Assembly: GCF_007752135.1 (NCBI RefSeq) | Contig: NZ_CP036298.1 | Span: 4,402,001-4,466,000 of the forward strand | Reading direction: 5' to 3' | DNA: 64,000 bases | From: Aureliella helgolandensis | GTDB lineage: Bacteria; Planctomycetota; Planctomycetia; Pirellulales; Pirellulaceae | Shown here: positions 19,101 through 27,540 of the stretch, piece after piece | Layout: each line of letters starts with the position of its first letter | Position numbering within the stretch: the first letter of the stretch is position 1 | Program-made: the position numbers and the translations under genes | Notes under the pieces: generated by a model | The model's input: the letters and a program-made list of their open reading frames with translations, nothing else | The model's database searches: none | Told to the model about the DNA's origin: nothing

Positions 19101-21469
19101 CTTGGTATGTCTGGCAATACCTCGTTCCGAACGAGGAACGCGAACAGGTCCAACAATGGATCAGCGGTTTCGACACTATCTCAACGATTCTTCCAGAGGC
19201 TCAGGCTAGCGGCAACTATGTTGCGCGACTATCCTTCCTGCTGGAGGCACACGGTGCAGGAATCCTGTTCGACGCAGCGGCAGACGACACAGCGGGTCCT
19301 TCCCTGAAAACTTCCACAATCCCGTCCAGCGTCCAGTCCAACGCGGTGGCGATACGCAGTCGCGTGTGTACTGCCGCACATTTTTTGATGGCACAATTGC
19401 GAGAGCAGGAAAGCGGGTTTGTCGCTTCGCCCCGTAGCCTCCAGGCCTTCACCCATCTCAAAGAGCATCTACCTTCTCGCGAAAGACAACGACTAAACGA
19501 GGCGTTGTCTCACAATCGGAACTATCCTAGCGCAGCCTGGACCTTGGCCATGGACGCGGTATCTGGATTCCTCCGCAGGAATGCACAGAACTCCTCCCTG
19601 GAGCTCGATCCCCTGGAAAACTACCAGCACGAGATCGCTCTTCTGTTGTTGATCGATGATAAGCAGGTTGCGGCGGGCCCCAAGGTGGAAATCGCGACGC
19701 GCGTGGGTTCGCTCGTAGGCGACCACCCACGGCTGAAACAGGGAGAACTGGGCCTACACTACCACGAATTCCGCACCAGGCTGGAGGCCTATCGCTCCGG
19801 CGTGCTTCCGCGTTTCTACGCACTTCGCGATACGAAACATCAGCTGTTGGTGGACGCTGAAAGAAGGTTGCGCACCTCTGAATTCAAACCAAGAGTGCTC
19901 ACCAGTTTCGTGCGGAACAAGTTGATCGATGATGTCTATTTGCCGCTTATCGGCGACAACCTTGCAAAGCAAATGGGGGCCTCTGGCGAAGCCAAACGAA
20001 CCGACCGAATGGGACTCTTGCTGCTAATCAGTCCACCGGGCTACGGCAAGACGACCCTTATGGAATACGTCGCCAACCGCTTGGGTTTAGTATTTGTGAA
20101 GGTCAATGGTCCCGCGTTGGGGCACAACGTAACTTCGCTAGATCCGGCAGAAGCTCCCAATGTGTCTGCCCGAGAGGAAGTGGAACGCATCAATCTGGCC
20201 CTTGAGATGGGCGACAATGTCATGCTGTATCTGGATGACATCCAGCACTGCAATCCCGAATTGCTGCAGAAATTCATTCCATTGTGCGACGCGACTCGCC
20301 GCATCGAGGGCGTCTGGCAGGGTGAAGCCAAAACGTATGACTTGCGTGGCCGAAAAGTGGTCGTTGTCATGGCAGGAAATCCCTATACCGAAAGCGGCGA
20401 TCGCTTTCAGATTCCAGACATGCTCTCCAATCGCGCCGACGTCTACAACCTTGGTGAAATCATTGGCGATTCCCGCGAAGCCTTTGAATTGAGCTACATC
20501 GAAAACTGCTTGACGAGCAACACCGTGCTTCAGTCACTTGCCAAGGCGAGCAGTCGAGATCAAAGAGCAGTGATTCAAGCAGCGAGCCGTGGTACGAGTG
20601 AAGGTTTGGAATTGGAATCCAATATGCCTCCCGATCAGTTGTCCGATGCCATCTCGGTGATTGCCAAGCTTCTGCGTGTGCGCGATGTAATTCTACGCGT
20701 CAACCGCGCGTACATTCGCAGCGCTGGCCAAGTCGACGCCTATCGCACCGAGCCCTCTTTCAAGCTGCAGGGCAGCTACCGAAATATGAATCGGATTGCA
20801 GAGCGGGTGGTCTCAGTCATGAATGAGTCCGAGCTCGAAACCCTGATCATGGCGAACTATGAGCAAGACGCGCAGACGCTGACGCGAGATGGTGAATCCA
20901 ATCTGCTCAAGTTCAAGGAGTTGCTGGGGAGCATGACGCCTGCGGAGGCCGATCGCTGGGAGCAAATTAAGTACGCCTTCGTCGAGAGTGTGCGAATGCA
21001 AGGGATCGAAGGCGAGGACAGCACGGCACAGGTCCTGCGTTCCCTGGTAGGTCTCAAAGATGGACTGGAGTCCATTCGACGCACGCTCGCCCAAGCCCTT
21101 GCTAGCAGCCACGACGACCAACATCGCACCGCGATGCAAGAGGGTATCGCGCATCTTTCCGCCAGCCTGACCAGCATCGGGGGGCAGCTCAGCGACTCGA
21201 TTTCCGCCAGCACAACGCGTCTGGAAAAATCCGGCAGCCAACTGCCGGACCAGAAAGTCTTGGTTCAACATTCGGTTCCACGCGTGATGACCGATCTGGT
21301 CCGTAGTCAATTTCAGCTTCTCTACGATGGACTGCGGCCGGTCCTAGAGTCCTCAGCGATGAGCGGAAAACAGCTTGAGGCCCTGCGAACCTCCATCGAC
21401 AACTGCCTGCAACAATACCGCGATCTCCAGCGTGAAATAGAATCCTCACACGACAAAGACTCGGAGTAA
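16151..21469 (+). CDS. Giant DUF3686-type AAA ATPase
   Basis: This 1772-residue protein has an N-terminal beta-rich region (about 1-450) typical of the DUF3686 ATPases that are often labelled DNA repair ATPase, then long coiled-coil segments (about 490-890) and a helical middle. A C-terminal AAA domain has Walker A S-P-P-G-Y-G-K-T-T at 1294-1302 (K1300), Walker B M-L-Y-L-D-D at 1358-1363 and a sensor-like V-M-A-G-N-P-Y near 1413. The second acidic Walker B residue is Asp instead of the usual Glu. The final 200 residues are again helical. No membrane helix or nuclease motif is seen. Its position after YqiJ and flotillin genes is a recurrent association, so remodelling of a membrane assembly fits better than DNA repair. 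That role is inference. Confidence 0.87.
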   Translation: MTESLGSGTYDVLRNRLREAANELRERFEQLNAARSDVFGNIETKLCSTAHVSTDHNCVPRDLLSIGDCLLLAYNVQFGLKTEIDCTDVFSFYRFDGEIAHSLPLSNLFDERFQRDFKELYRYYKNTTFARFFTAGPFVYFVFQVGKSVSDVKAFKWAVEGDELRYVDNRGDQDVRLPEQHGFRWLRATRDQHRSGVHPHVSIEDLVFVECVGGDLTIKVEDNTEDGSGIYAEPVDNPDQTLDDAEVYYSILGNLVLLKMRPYQEKDFRYFVFSVKRQAVQRLDAIAQACVLLPDDHGIIFPGGVFLQTGSCKLFDHGLDGLAYERTIAAQNGEDYLYLFTDLKTGTYLHLRYNLIRQEVDTPLVCHGQTLFDDGRMVTFRGDENPQKHHALQLWQTPYVGANFKAEMATDSMLYKIGNRELVRGMAECQELLQLIDKDDSYAELYSDLTKRSTDVIDSYFWLDREETFRFAEPIAKIRDAASAAVEEFDKVVRVRRETEQQLRDSAQATQQLLAAIQRSSFDSVTAFVEKLAAIRTQRGHAIGLRELRFIDLPAVEELETQLSEAATRLGLRCVQFLLTPSALDPYRKRIVQCEGEIPEVHSASEGRQLQEQLLQISSDLELLIETVSQLKIEDLTQRTAITDETGNLLADLNRIRSALKSRVRELLSGEMEADFASQTKLLDQAAAGALENADTPDKVDESLTRTMLQLEELEGRFAEFDELLMRLTEKRQSLYEAFEARRQQLVEARSRRAEGIVSAANRILQGISSRAQRMKDADALRSYFASDPMVDKVRQLANQLQELGDSVRMEDVLTRLKTVSDDALRQLRDRQDLFTGDDGQIKLGRHFFSINSQATELTTVVRDGLLQLHLTGTQFYQPLRDEVLNSSRDLWQQLLPSENDAVYRGEFLAASLFDSAQSDQYAYLQLKEKEQIDWVRSQMQSRHAEGYSRGVHDQDATKILTALLNLDRQLGLLRTAPAIRATAWYVWQYLVPNEEREQVQQWISGFDTISTILPEAQASGNYVARLSFLLEAHGAGILFDAAADDTAGPSLKTSTIPSSVQSNAVAIRSRVCTAAHFLMAQLREQESGFVASPRSLQAFTHLKEHLPSRERQRLNEALSHNRNYPSAAWTLAMDAVSGFLRRNAQNSSLELDPLENYQHEIALLLLIDDKQVAAGPKVEIATRVGSLVGDHPRLKQGELGLHYHEFRTRLEAYRSGVLPRFYALRDTKHQLLVDAERRLRTSEFKPRVLTSFVRNKLIDDVYLPLIGDNLAKQMGASGEAKRTDRMGLLLLISPPGYGKTTLMEYVANRLGLVFVKVNGPALGHNVTSLDPAEAPNVSAREEVERINLALEMGDNVMLYLDDIQHCNPELLQKFIPLCDATRRIEGVWQGEAKTYDLRGRKVVVVMAGNPYTESGDRFQIPDMLSNRADVYNLGEIIGDSREAFELSYIENCLTSNTVLQSLAKASSRDQRAVIQAASRGTSEGLELESNMPPDQLSDAISVIAKLLRVRDVILRVNRAYIRSAGQVDAYRTEPSFKLQGSYRNMNRIAERVVSVMNESELETLIMANYEQDAQTLTRDGESNLLKFKELLGSMTPAEADRWEQIKYAFVESVRMQGIEGEDSTAQVLRSLVGLKDGLESIRRTLAQALASSHDDQHRTAMQEGIAHLSASLTSIGGQLSDSISASTTRLEKSGSQLPDQKVLVQHSVPRVMTDLVRSQFQLLYDGLRPVLESSAMSGKQLEALRTSIDNCLQQYRDLQREIESSHDKDSE

Positions 21470-21798
21470 CGCCAACCATCCGGTGTCTGCTCAACTCCGG
21501 TAGATGCAAACGACCACCGTTTTCCATTCGCACTGGCCCCTTGCAGGGCGCTGGCGGCGCTGCACCGGTGGAACTCACAGCGCAAGTGGCTAGTCAATCC
21601 ACCTGCATTTTCGGTTCGAATGCATCCAATGCATTCTGAATTCAAGCAGCAGATTTCCCAGCCGTACTCTGGTAAGTGCTTATCCTATCACCAAGCCACA
21701 GAGCGGAACTGAGCAACCGGAACTTCCTGATGCATTGTCGCGGAAGCATCTTCTCAGGAGCGCTGGAATGGTGACCAATTAGTTCAAACGCTCTCTGT
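21470..21798. other. Intergenic between convergent genes
   Basis: The 329-base gap lies between the 3' ends of the AAA ATPase and malic enzyme genes. I see no gene, and no hairpin strong enough to name as a terminator. Confidence 0.4.
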
Positions 21799-23232
21799 CT
21801 AGCTTCCCGTGTTGGGGACGCCTGGCATCTGGGTCTTGCGCGCCGAGCCCGTTTCGATAGCGGTTCGGGAAACTGCTTCGGCCACGGCCAGCGCCACGCG
21901 TCGATCAAACACACTTGGAATGATGTAGTCTGGCAAGAGGTCGTTTTCAGGGATTGTCTCTGCGATCGCCCTGGCTGCCGCTAGCTTCATCTCTAGATTT
22001 ACCTCGCGCGCTCGGACATCGAGTAGTCCGCGAAACAATCCGGGAAAGCACAAGACATTATTGATCTGATTGGGGAAGTCAGAACGCCCAGTCGCCATGA
22101 TTTTCACGTGAGGTGCCGCTAATTCGGGACGTATCTCGGGGTCGGGATTCGCTAATGCAAACACGATTGCATCCCGTGCCATCAGCTGCACGTCTTCCAC
22201 CGTCAGTACGTTTTTGGCAGAGACGCCCACAAACACATCAGCGTCCTGCATGACGTCGGCGAGCTTTCCGCTCTCTTGGGACGGGTTGGTATTCTCCGCT
22301 AACCAGACCTTCAATGGATTGAGCTCGGCTCGTTTTTGATTGATTGCGCCGGTGCTATCGCAAACGACTAGGTTGGTCGCTCCGACCGCGTGCATCAATT
22401 TGGCAATGGCCACGCCCGCTGCGCCAGCCCCGTTGATCACAACTTTGAGCTCCTCCATCTTTTTTTGGACGATCTTCAACGCGTTGGTCAAAGCAGCAAG
22501 CACCACGATGGCCGTACCATGTTGGTCATCATGAAATACCGGTATCTCCAACTCCGCTTCCAAACGTTCCTCGATTTCCACACAGCGCGGTGCCGAAATA
22601 TCCTCGAGGTTGATTCCACCAAAAGTCGGTGCTAGATAGCGGCAAGTAGCAATGATGGCTTCGGTGTCCTGAGTGTCCAAACAGATCGGAAACGCATCAA
22701 CCCCGGCAAACTCTTTGAACAACACCGCTTTGCCCTCCATGACTGGCATTGCCGCTTTGGGGCCCAAATTCCCCAATCCGAGGATAGCCGATCCGTCGCT
22801 AATGACCGCGACCATGTTGCGTTTGATGGTGAGCGTGAAAGCAGATTCCGGGTCTTGGTGAATCGCTTCACAAACGCGAGCGACTCCCGGCGTGTAAGCC
22901 ATGGAGAGGTCATCCCGCGTCTTGATCGGAAACCGCGGCGCAATCTCCAATTTGCCACCTAAGTGCATCAGGAAGACGCGATCCGACACATGGACGACTT
23001 CCAAGTCCGGCATTTGACGCAGCGATTCGGCAATCTGTTGCCCATGCTCTACCGTGCTCGCGCTAACGGTGATGTCGCGCGTGATCTTTCCATCGCGTGA
23101 ATCCACCACATCAATGGCACCGATCAAACCATCCGCCTCTCCAATTCGAGAGGTCAGCTTTCCCAGGAAGCCTGGTGCATCTGGGTAACGCAAACGGATG
23201 GACAGACTGTATCCGGGACTGTGGTGACTCAT
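21799..23232 (-). CDS. NAD(P)-dependent malic enzyme with ACT domain
   Basis: This 477-residue cytosolic enzyme oxidatively decarboxylates malate to pyruvate. An ACT regulatory domain occupies about residues 7-85. The malic domain follows with Y113 in M-A-Y-T-P-G-V, K168 in M-E-G-K-A, the metal ligands E210-D211 in N-L-E-D-I-S-A-P and D235 in H-D-D-Q-H-G-T-A. The nucleotide-binding fold has G-A-G-A-A-G at 268-273. The ACT domain suggests allosteric control by a small metabolite. AGGA seven bases before the ATG supports the start. It stands alone between unrelated genes. Cofactor preference (NAD or NADP) cannot be settled from the sequence alone. Confidence 0.93.
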   Translation of the reverse strand: MSHHSPGYSLSIRLRYPDAPGFLGKLTSRIGEADGLIGAIDVVDSRDGKITRDITVSASTVEHGQQIAESLRQMPDLEVVHVSDRVFLMHLGGKLEIAPRFPIKTRDDLSMAYTPGVARVCEAIHQDPESAFTLTIKRNMVAVISDGSAILGLGNLGPKAAMPVMEGKAVLFKEFAGVDAFPICLDTQDTEAIIATCRYLAPTFGGINLEDISAPRCVEIEERLEAELEIPVFHDDQHGTAIVVLAALTNALKIVQKKMEELKVVINGAGAAGVAIAKLMHAVGATNLVVCDSTGAINQKRAELNPLKVWLAENTNPSQESGKLADVMQDADVFVGVSAKNVLTVEDVQLMARDAIVFALANPDPEIRPELAAPHVKIMATGRSDFPNQINNVLCFPGLFRGLLDVRAREVNLEMKLAAARAIAETIPENDLLPDYIIPSVFDRRVALAVAEAVSRTAIETGSARKTQMPGVPNTGS

Positions 23233-23768
23233 GAATTATCCTAAGAGATTGAATTGATTGATGGGCCCATCGAATGCTTCCATAGCCTGCCGGTAGTTTT
23301 TCGACGACTCTCACGGGGGGCATTCTATGCCCACGTATTAGTTCGCCAGCGTCTGCCTGTCGGATAGGGTGGATTCAACATGCATCGAAGATGCACATGA
23401 GCCCAATCGCGTTAGTCCCAAATATAGCGAACTCCGTAATAAATTTTAGCCCTCTACTGCGTTCGGTTGGCCGGCCTGGAGTTGCAGGCGTCACGCCATC
23501 GCGGTTTCCCCACAGAGCGTCTGCCCCGAAATATCGAACCTTCCGACAAATAGCAACGAAAATTTTGGGCCCATTGGTTGGCTCAGTTGCCAAGTGTCGC
23601 AATCCGCACAGTCGTTACCCCTGATGCATTAGCCGAGAGACTGAAAGGAATTCAAAACATTGCAGGCAAGCTCGTTTTCCTACAAGAACGGCTGTGACCT
23701 AAGTTTCGTGCGTTACCTGTGTCCTAGCCAGCAACTAGCTTCTCCATTCAACATTGCACCGCTATTTC
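23233..23768. other. Divergent intergenic region
   Basis: This 536-base gap separates the divergent malic enzyme and glycosyltransferase genes and should hold both promoters. The short open frames in it (for example 23391-23624) have no ribosome site or recognisable product. I could not identify promoter boxes with confidence. Confidence 0.4.
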
Positions 23769-24977
23769 ATGTCCATTTCCCAAACCTCAAGCAGCAGTTT
23801 TGCCACGCCTGCTCTTGCGCTGCCCCAGGTAGCCCCCCAGCAAAATCCCGCCGAACGAGTCTGCCGCGTACTGCATATCATCAACGGCGAGCACTTCTCT
23901 GGCGCAGAGCGGGTTCAACAACTGTTAGGAAAACGCCTGGGACAATTTGGCGTAGAATCTCATTTTGCTTGCATTAAGCCGGGCAAATTCAGCGAGCACT
24001 GCCAACTAAGAAGAAACCAAGTTAGCGATTTCCCCATGCGCGGCCGTTGGGATATGCAAGTGGTGAAAGATCTATCTGCCAAAGTGGAACAGGAACAGTT
24101 CGATCTTCTGCACGCGCACACACCTCGCTCCGCGATGATTGCCGCACTCGTCGCCCGCCAGACCCAGCTGCCCTGGATCTACCACGTGCATAGTCCAACC
24201 TCCCGCGACAGCCTGAGAGGGATTATCAACCGAGTCAACTACTGGCTGGAACGATATGCCATTCGATCGTGCTCACAACTCATTACCGTTAGCAAGAGTC
24301 TACGACGCGAGATGCTCAAGTGTGGTGTGCCGCGGCAACGCTTGACGGTTGTGCCCAATGGCGTACCGGCCATCGAGCCCATCGTGCCATCTCAGCGATT
24401 GCAGTCGAAGAGTTGGAAAATTGGCCTGATTGCACTCATGAGACCGCGTAAAGGAATTGAGGTCGCGTTGGATGCCATCCACCGCCTTAAGGCTAAACGA
24501 CTTCCCATTCAGCTCGAATTGATCGGCGGCTTTGAAACCTCTGCCTATGAATCCGAAATCCTCAACAAGATCGAAGCGTTGGAGCTCTCTGAGCACGTTC
24601 GCTGGACCGGTTTCACCAATGACATCCCCACAGCGATTCGTGGCCTAGACGCGCTGCTGCTGCCCAGCCTGTTTGGCGAAGGGATGCCAATGGTCGTGCT
24701 GGAAGCTTTAGCTGCCGGCGTTCCGGTTGTGGCCACGCGTGTCGAGGGAACGCCCGAGGTCATTCGCGATGGCGTGGAGGGATTTCTCGGCGAGCCTCGC
24801 GATGCCGTCAGTATCGGCAATAAGCTTGAGCAACTAGTTAGTGATCGCAATCGCTGGGCAACCATGAGTCAGCAGGCTTTGGCACGCCATCGCCAATGCT
24901 TTAGCGATGAGAACATGGCGCGCCGAGTAGCGCGGGTGTATCGCAAGGTGCTGGCTCAATCCAAACCACCAAGCTAA
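23769..24977 (+). CDS. Family 4 glycosyltransferase (GT-B fold)
   Basis: This roughly 402-residue enzyme transfers sugar from an activated nucleotide donor. The N-terminal half has the acceptor-side pattern VLHIINGEHFSGAERVQQL and H-A-H-T-P-R. The C-terminal half has V-V-P-N-G-V, the L-M-R-P-R-K-G-I segment, and the E-x7-E region (G-E-G-M-P-M-V-V-L-E-A) followed by G-V-P-V-V-A-T, the standard retaining GT4 signature. The ATG at 23769 is preferred over an in-frame TTG at 23754; no clear Shine-Dalgarno site precedes either. It is not in a polysaccharide cluster, so its product (lipopolysaccharide, exopolysaccharide or a glycolipid) is unknown. Confidence 0.9.
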   Translation: MSISQTSSSSFATPALALPQVAPQQNPAERVCRVLHIINGEHFSGAERVQQLLGKRLGQFGVESHFACIKPGKFSEHCQLRRNQVSDFPMRGRWDMQVVKDLSAKVEQEQFDLLHAHTPRSAMIAALVARQTQLPWIYHVHSPTSRDSLRGIINRVNYWLERYAIRSCSQLITVSKSLRREMLKCGVPRQRLTVVPNGVPAIEPIVPSQRLQSKSWKIGLIALMRPRKGIEVALDAIHRLKAKRLPIQLELIGGFETSAYESEILNKIEALELSEHVRWTGFTNDIPTAIRGLDALLLPSLFGEGMPMVVLEALAAGVPVVATRVEGTPEVIRDGVEGFLGEPRDAVSIGNKLEQLVSDRNRWATMSQQALARHRQCFSDENMARRVARVYRKVLAQSKPPS

Positions 24978-25019
24978 AGTCTCAGCCTCCTCCGAATTGC
25001 CGGACGCCGTGGGGCTAGC

Positions 25020-25751
25020 CTACTTGATGACTCGCTTCAGCTCGCGATCAATCAGCTTTGCCCAAAGTTGATAGCCGTCGCGATTCAAGTGCAAGTGATC
25101 CTCTCGGAACAACGCGTCATTGGGAACACCTTGATCCGTTAGGAATTCCGAACTCGTGCGTATCACATGCAAATTTTTCTTTTGCTTTGAATAGTCAGCG
25201 ATTTTCGAATTGGCTTCTTGAATCCGATCCCAGGCATGGAACCGCGAAGAAGTCGGCGTGATTTCAACAAAGAAGATTGGCTGATGGGGATGGGTCTTGC
25301 GAACCGTACTGACGATAAAGTCGTAGAGTTTCACGACTTCCTCAGCTGATTTGTCGTCTTCCTTGCCAACGATATCATTGGCGACAAAGATTACCAAGCC
25401 ATCAAACTTGTGCGGGGAAACGAGACGCTCGGTGAACACCGCGAGGTCCGAGATTTTAGCGCCCCCATAGCCACGACGAATGGTTGGCCAGGGTGCCAAA
25501 TCTTCGGCCATGTCTTCCCACAGGCGAATGCTTGAGCTACCGATAAACAAAATCGCGTGCTCCGGATCCACTTCGGTCTGATCGAGCGCTTCCAACTTCT
25601 GGATATCATCTTCCCACCGCTCCTCGGCCGCCTGCCGATAGGGTGCCAGCACTGCCTCCTGGCTGGCTACCTCCGTCGACGCCTGCCCCGCGTCAGTGTT
25701 CGCTGTGGGGGGGACAAAACACAGTAGCGCAATCAATCCAATGAATGACAT
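25020..25751 (-). CDS. Secreted SGNH/GDSL-like hydrolase
   Basis: This 243-residue protein has a short signal peptide (about 1-20). Block I is F-I-G-S-S-S-I (residues 69-75), where the usual GDS reads GSS, with S73 the likely nucleophile. Block II is R-R-G-Y-G-G-A (92-98), block III is F-V-A-N-D-I with the usual Gly replaced by Ala, and block V is D-H-L-H-L-N near residue 220, supplying the Asp/His pair. This is the platelet-activating-factor acetylhydrolase-like branch of SGNH esterases, and the likely substrate is an acyl or acetyl ester on a carbohydrate. It converges on the glycosyltransferase gene, and the TPR gene lies 43 bases upstream in the same direction, so the two may be co-transcribed. 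Confidence 0.85.
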   Translation of the reverse strand: MSFIGLIALLCFVPPTANTDAGQASTEVASQEAVLAPYRQAAEERWEDDIQKLEALDQTEVDPEHAILFIGSSSIRLWEDMAEDLAPWPTIRRGYGGAKISDLAVFTERLVSPHKFDGLVIFVANDIVGKEDDKSAEEVVKLYDFIVSTVRKTHPHQPIFFVEITPTSSRFHAWDRIQEANSKIADYSKQKKNLHVIRTSSEFLTDQGVPNDALFREDHLHLNRDGYQLWAKLIDRELKRVIK

Positions 25752-25794
25752 CCTTCGCGATCTCCGGCAAAATTGTGATGGTATTAGTTAGTAG

Positions 25795-26712
25795 TTAATA
25801 AAGGCGATCGTCCGTAGGCAAGCGGCGGTCGCGAAGCCATTGCAACTCGACTTCGGCCTCTTCGGTCCGTCCTAAAGCTTCCAAGATCTTAGCTCGATGA
25901 TAGTGCACGACTCCTACTCCCCACAACACATTCCCCGCTTCGTTGGCGCTAATGGGCTCCGGCTCCTGTTCAGCCGCGACCTCCTGAGGACTTTCGGGAT
26001 CCTCTGTCTCTTGAGGCGCTATTTTCGCATCGGCCAACCCACTCAGGAAGTCGAGTCCCTGGGACAACCAATTCTTTCCTGTCTCCTTCTCGGCTAGGGC
26101 AATCGCCTCATCAATGGCCGTCAAAGCTTCCACTGAGCGGCCCATGCGGAACAAGACCCACGCCCTCGTGTCGAGGAGCTCCCAGTTCGCCGACTCGCTA
26201 CCCGAGGGAGTATCGAGGGCCAGGGCAGCATCGATATCTTCTAAAGCTTGATCCAAATCTAAACCGGACAACGCTCGGAAGTACGCTAACTGGTTCAGAA
26301 GTGTCGCACTTTTGGCGAGGTTTTCAGGAATGACCGCCAGCTCCAAGACCTCAGCGGCCTCGGCGAATTTTTGCTGCGAGGCAAGCAATGTCGAACCATA
26401 CAGCCCCAGCAGCCGATTGTCTGGCGATTCCGCAATCGCGGCCTTCACCACTTCGGCAATTGACTGCGGATCATTCTGCAAGGCGTTCTTCAGCCGAAAC
26501 AGCCAGTAATCTCGAAGCAACGCAGGCGAATTTTGACTCCACTCCCGGGCGCGTTCCAGATGCGGCTCGGGATCGCCGCTCTGCAGTTGAACCGCATTCA
26601 TGGCGGCTGCAATATGCCAGCGAGCAACCTCCTTGTAAGCTTGATCGGCGATGATCGGAGCGATAGGGATGAGTGCCGTGCAGCCAATAATTGCCAAGGT
26701 CGAAAGACGCAT
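25795..26712 (-). CDS. TPR-repeat membrane-anchored protein
   Basis: This 305-residue protein has an N-terminal signal or anchor helix (about 5-24) followed by tetratricopeptide-like helical repeats (for example PENLAKSATLLNQLAYFRAL and EAEVELQWLRD). An acidic low-complexity linker (about 235-258) interrupts the repeats. It probably works as a periplasmic or membrane-bound protein-interaction scaffold. It lies just upstream of the SGNH hydrolase with a 43-base gap. No specific partner can be named. Confidence 0.75.
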   Translation of the reverse strand: MRLSTLAIIGCTALIPIAPIIADQAYKEVARWHIAAAMNAVQLQSGDPEPHLERAREWSQNSPALLRDYWLFRLKNALQNDPQSIAEVVKAAIAESPDNRLLGLYGSTLLASQQKFAEAAEVLELAVIPENLAKSATLLNQLAYFRALSGLDLDQALEDIDAALALDTPSGSESANWELLDTRAWVLFRMGRSVEALTAIDEAIALAEKETGKNWLSQGLDFLSGLADAKIAPQETEDPESPQEVAAEQEPEPISANEAGNVLWGVGVVHYHRAKILEALGRTEEAEVELQWLRDRRLPTDDRLY

Positions 26713-26856
26713 TCACTGTTTCCGATAGAGTTTCCCACCTTCAAACGTCTCATTTCTATACGTCAAAATTCTAGGGATGCTACCACGATCGTTTGAGGTT
26801 AAGGTATGCTACAAGAAGAGCCGACAGTATAGAACCCCGCAGCCGGATCACGAAGC

Positions 26857-27180
26857 ATGCCACTGTTTGAGATTGAAACCGATTCTCATATCATTATCAC
26901 CTGGGCCGACGATGAGCTGGCGGCCCGCCAAGTCGTCCAGGAAGCCTACGCGACCGACCAAATCCTGCGCCTCACACGACGACCGCGCGATACTTGGGTC
27001 ATCTCCAAAGGTGTCCTGGGATTATCCCCTAAGATGGACATTTGCAGCGTCGCTCGCGATTGCCTTGCCAAATCCGCTGGCGACAAACTCCACGCGATTC
27101 GTCTCTACATGCACGAGACAGGCAGTGACCTCGAGAAAGCTCGGAAGGTCATCGAAAGCAATATGGTCATGGGCTGGTAG
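26857..27180 (+). CDS. Conserved-looking hypothetical protein, 107 aa
   Basis: The product is not recognised. It is a 107-residue soluble protein with balanced composition and a likely alpha/beta fold: an N-terminal beta segment (FEIETDSHIIITWAD), a helix, a beta segment around D-T-W-V-I-S, and a C-terminal helix. It has no signal peptide, membrane helix or metal motif. The ATG at 26857 has only a weak GAAG upstream. The gene is divergent from the TPR gene across 144 bases. I consider it real because the amino-acid pattern is protein-like, unlike the frames overlapping it. Confidence 0.65.
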   Translation: MPLFEIETDSHIIITWADDELAARQVVQEAYATDQILRLTRRPRDTWVISKGVLGLSPKMDICSVARDCLAKSAGDKLHAIRLYMHETGSDLEKARKVIESNMVMGW

Positions 27181-27540
27181 CGCGGCTGACGTTTGTCTCA
27201 CTGTGCTAGAAAAGAGGGACAGCCACCCAATCAGTACTGCGGAGCGAGGGTGACACGGGCCCCCTGAATTGGCTTTCTGCCCAGCAAAGCCCCTGAATAG
27301 CAAAGCCTGGCTGGTCCCCGAGTTGGACATTCTCCCCAGCAGCCCATGCGCCCCACCTGCCGATGCGACTCAACAGCTCGCAACCAAATTGCGTGCGGAG
27401 ATAGCCAATTGGCGCTGAGCTGAGCTGAGCTGAGCAGGGCAAGGCAGGGGCAATCGCTATTGCAAAGGCCATCGCAGCAGAATGCGGGGTGCAGCCTGCG
27501 TAGCAAGCGCCCCCCCCTCTTCAATTCTGCTGCTCAATTC
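27181..27540. other. Intergenic between convergent genes
   Basis: The 360-base stretch holds no gene. It contains four perfect copies of CTGAG (27415-27434). Several short direct repeats of AGCAAAGCC type occur near 27284-27307. No U-tract terminator is visible. Confidence 0.5.
27415..27434. repeat. Pentanucleotide microsatellite (CTGAG)x4
   Basis: Four perfect head-to-tail copies of CTGAG lie downstream of cysI in non-coding sequence. Such a tract could vary in length by slippage, but nothing coding depends on it here. Confidence 0.85.

Noticed and set aside
23754-23768. TTG start for the glycosyltransferase
   Set aside because: The in-frame ATG at 23769 is a better start and nothing conserved precedes it.
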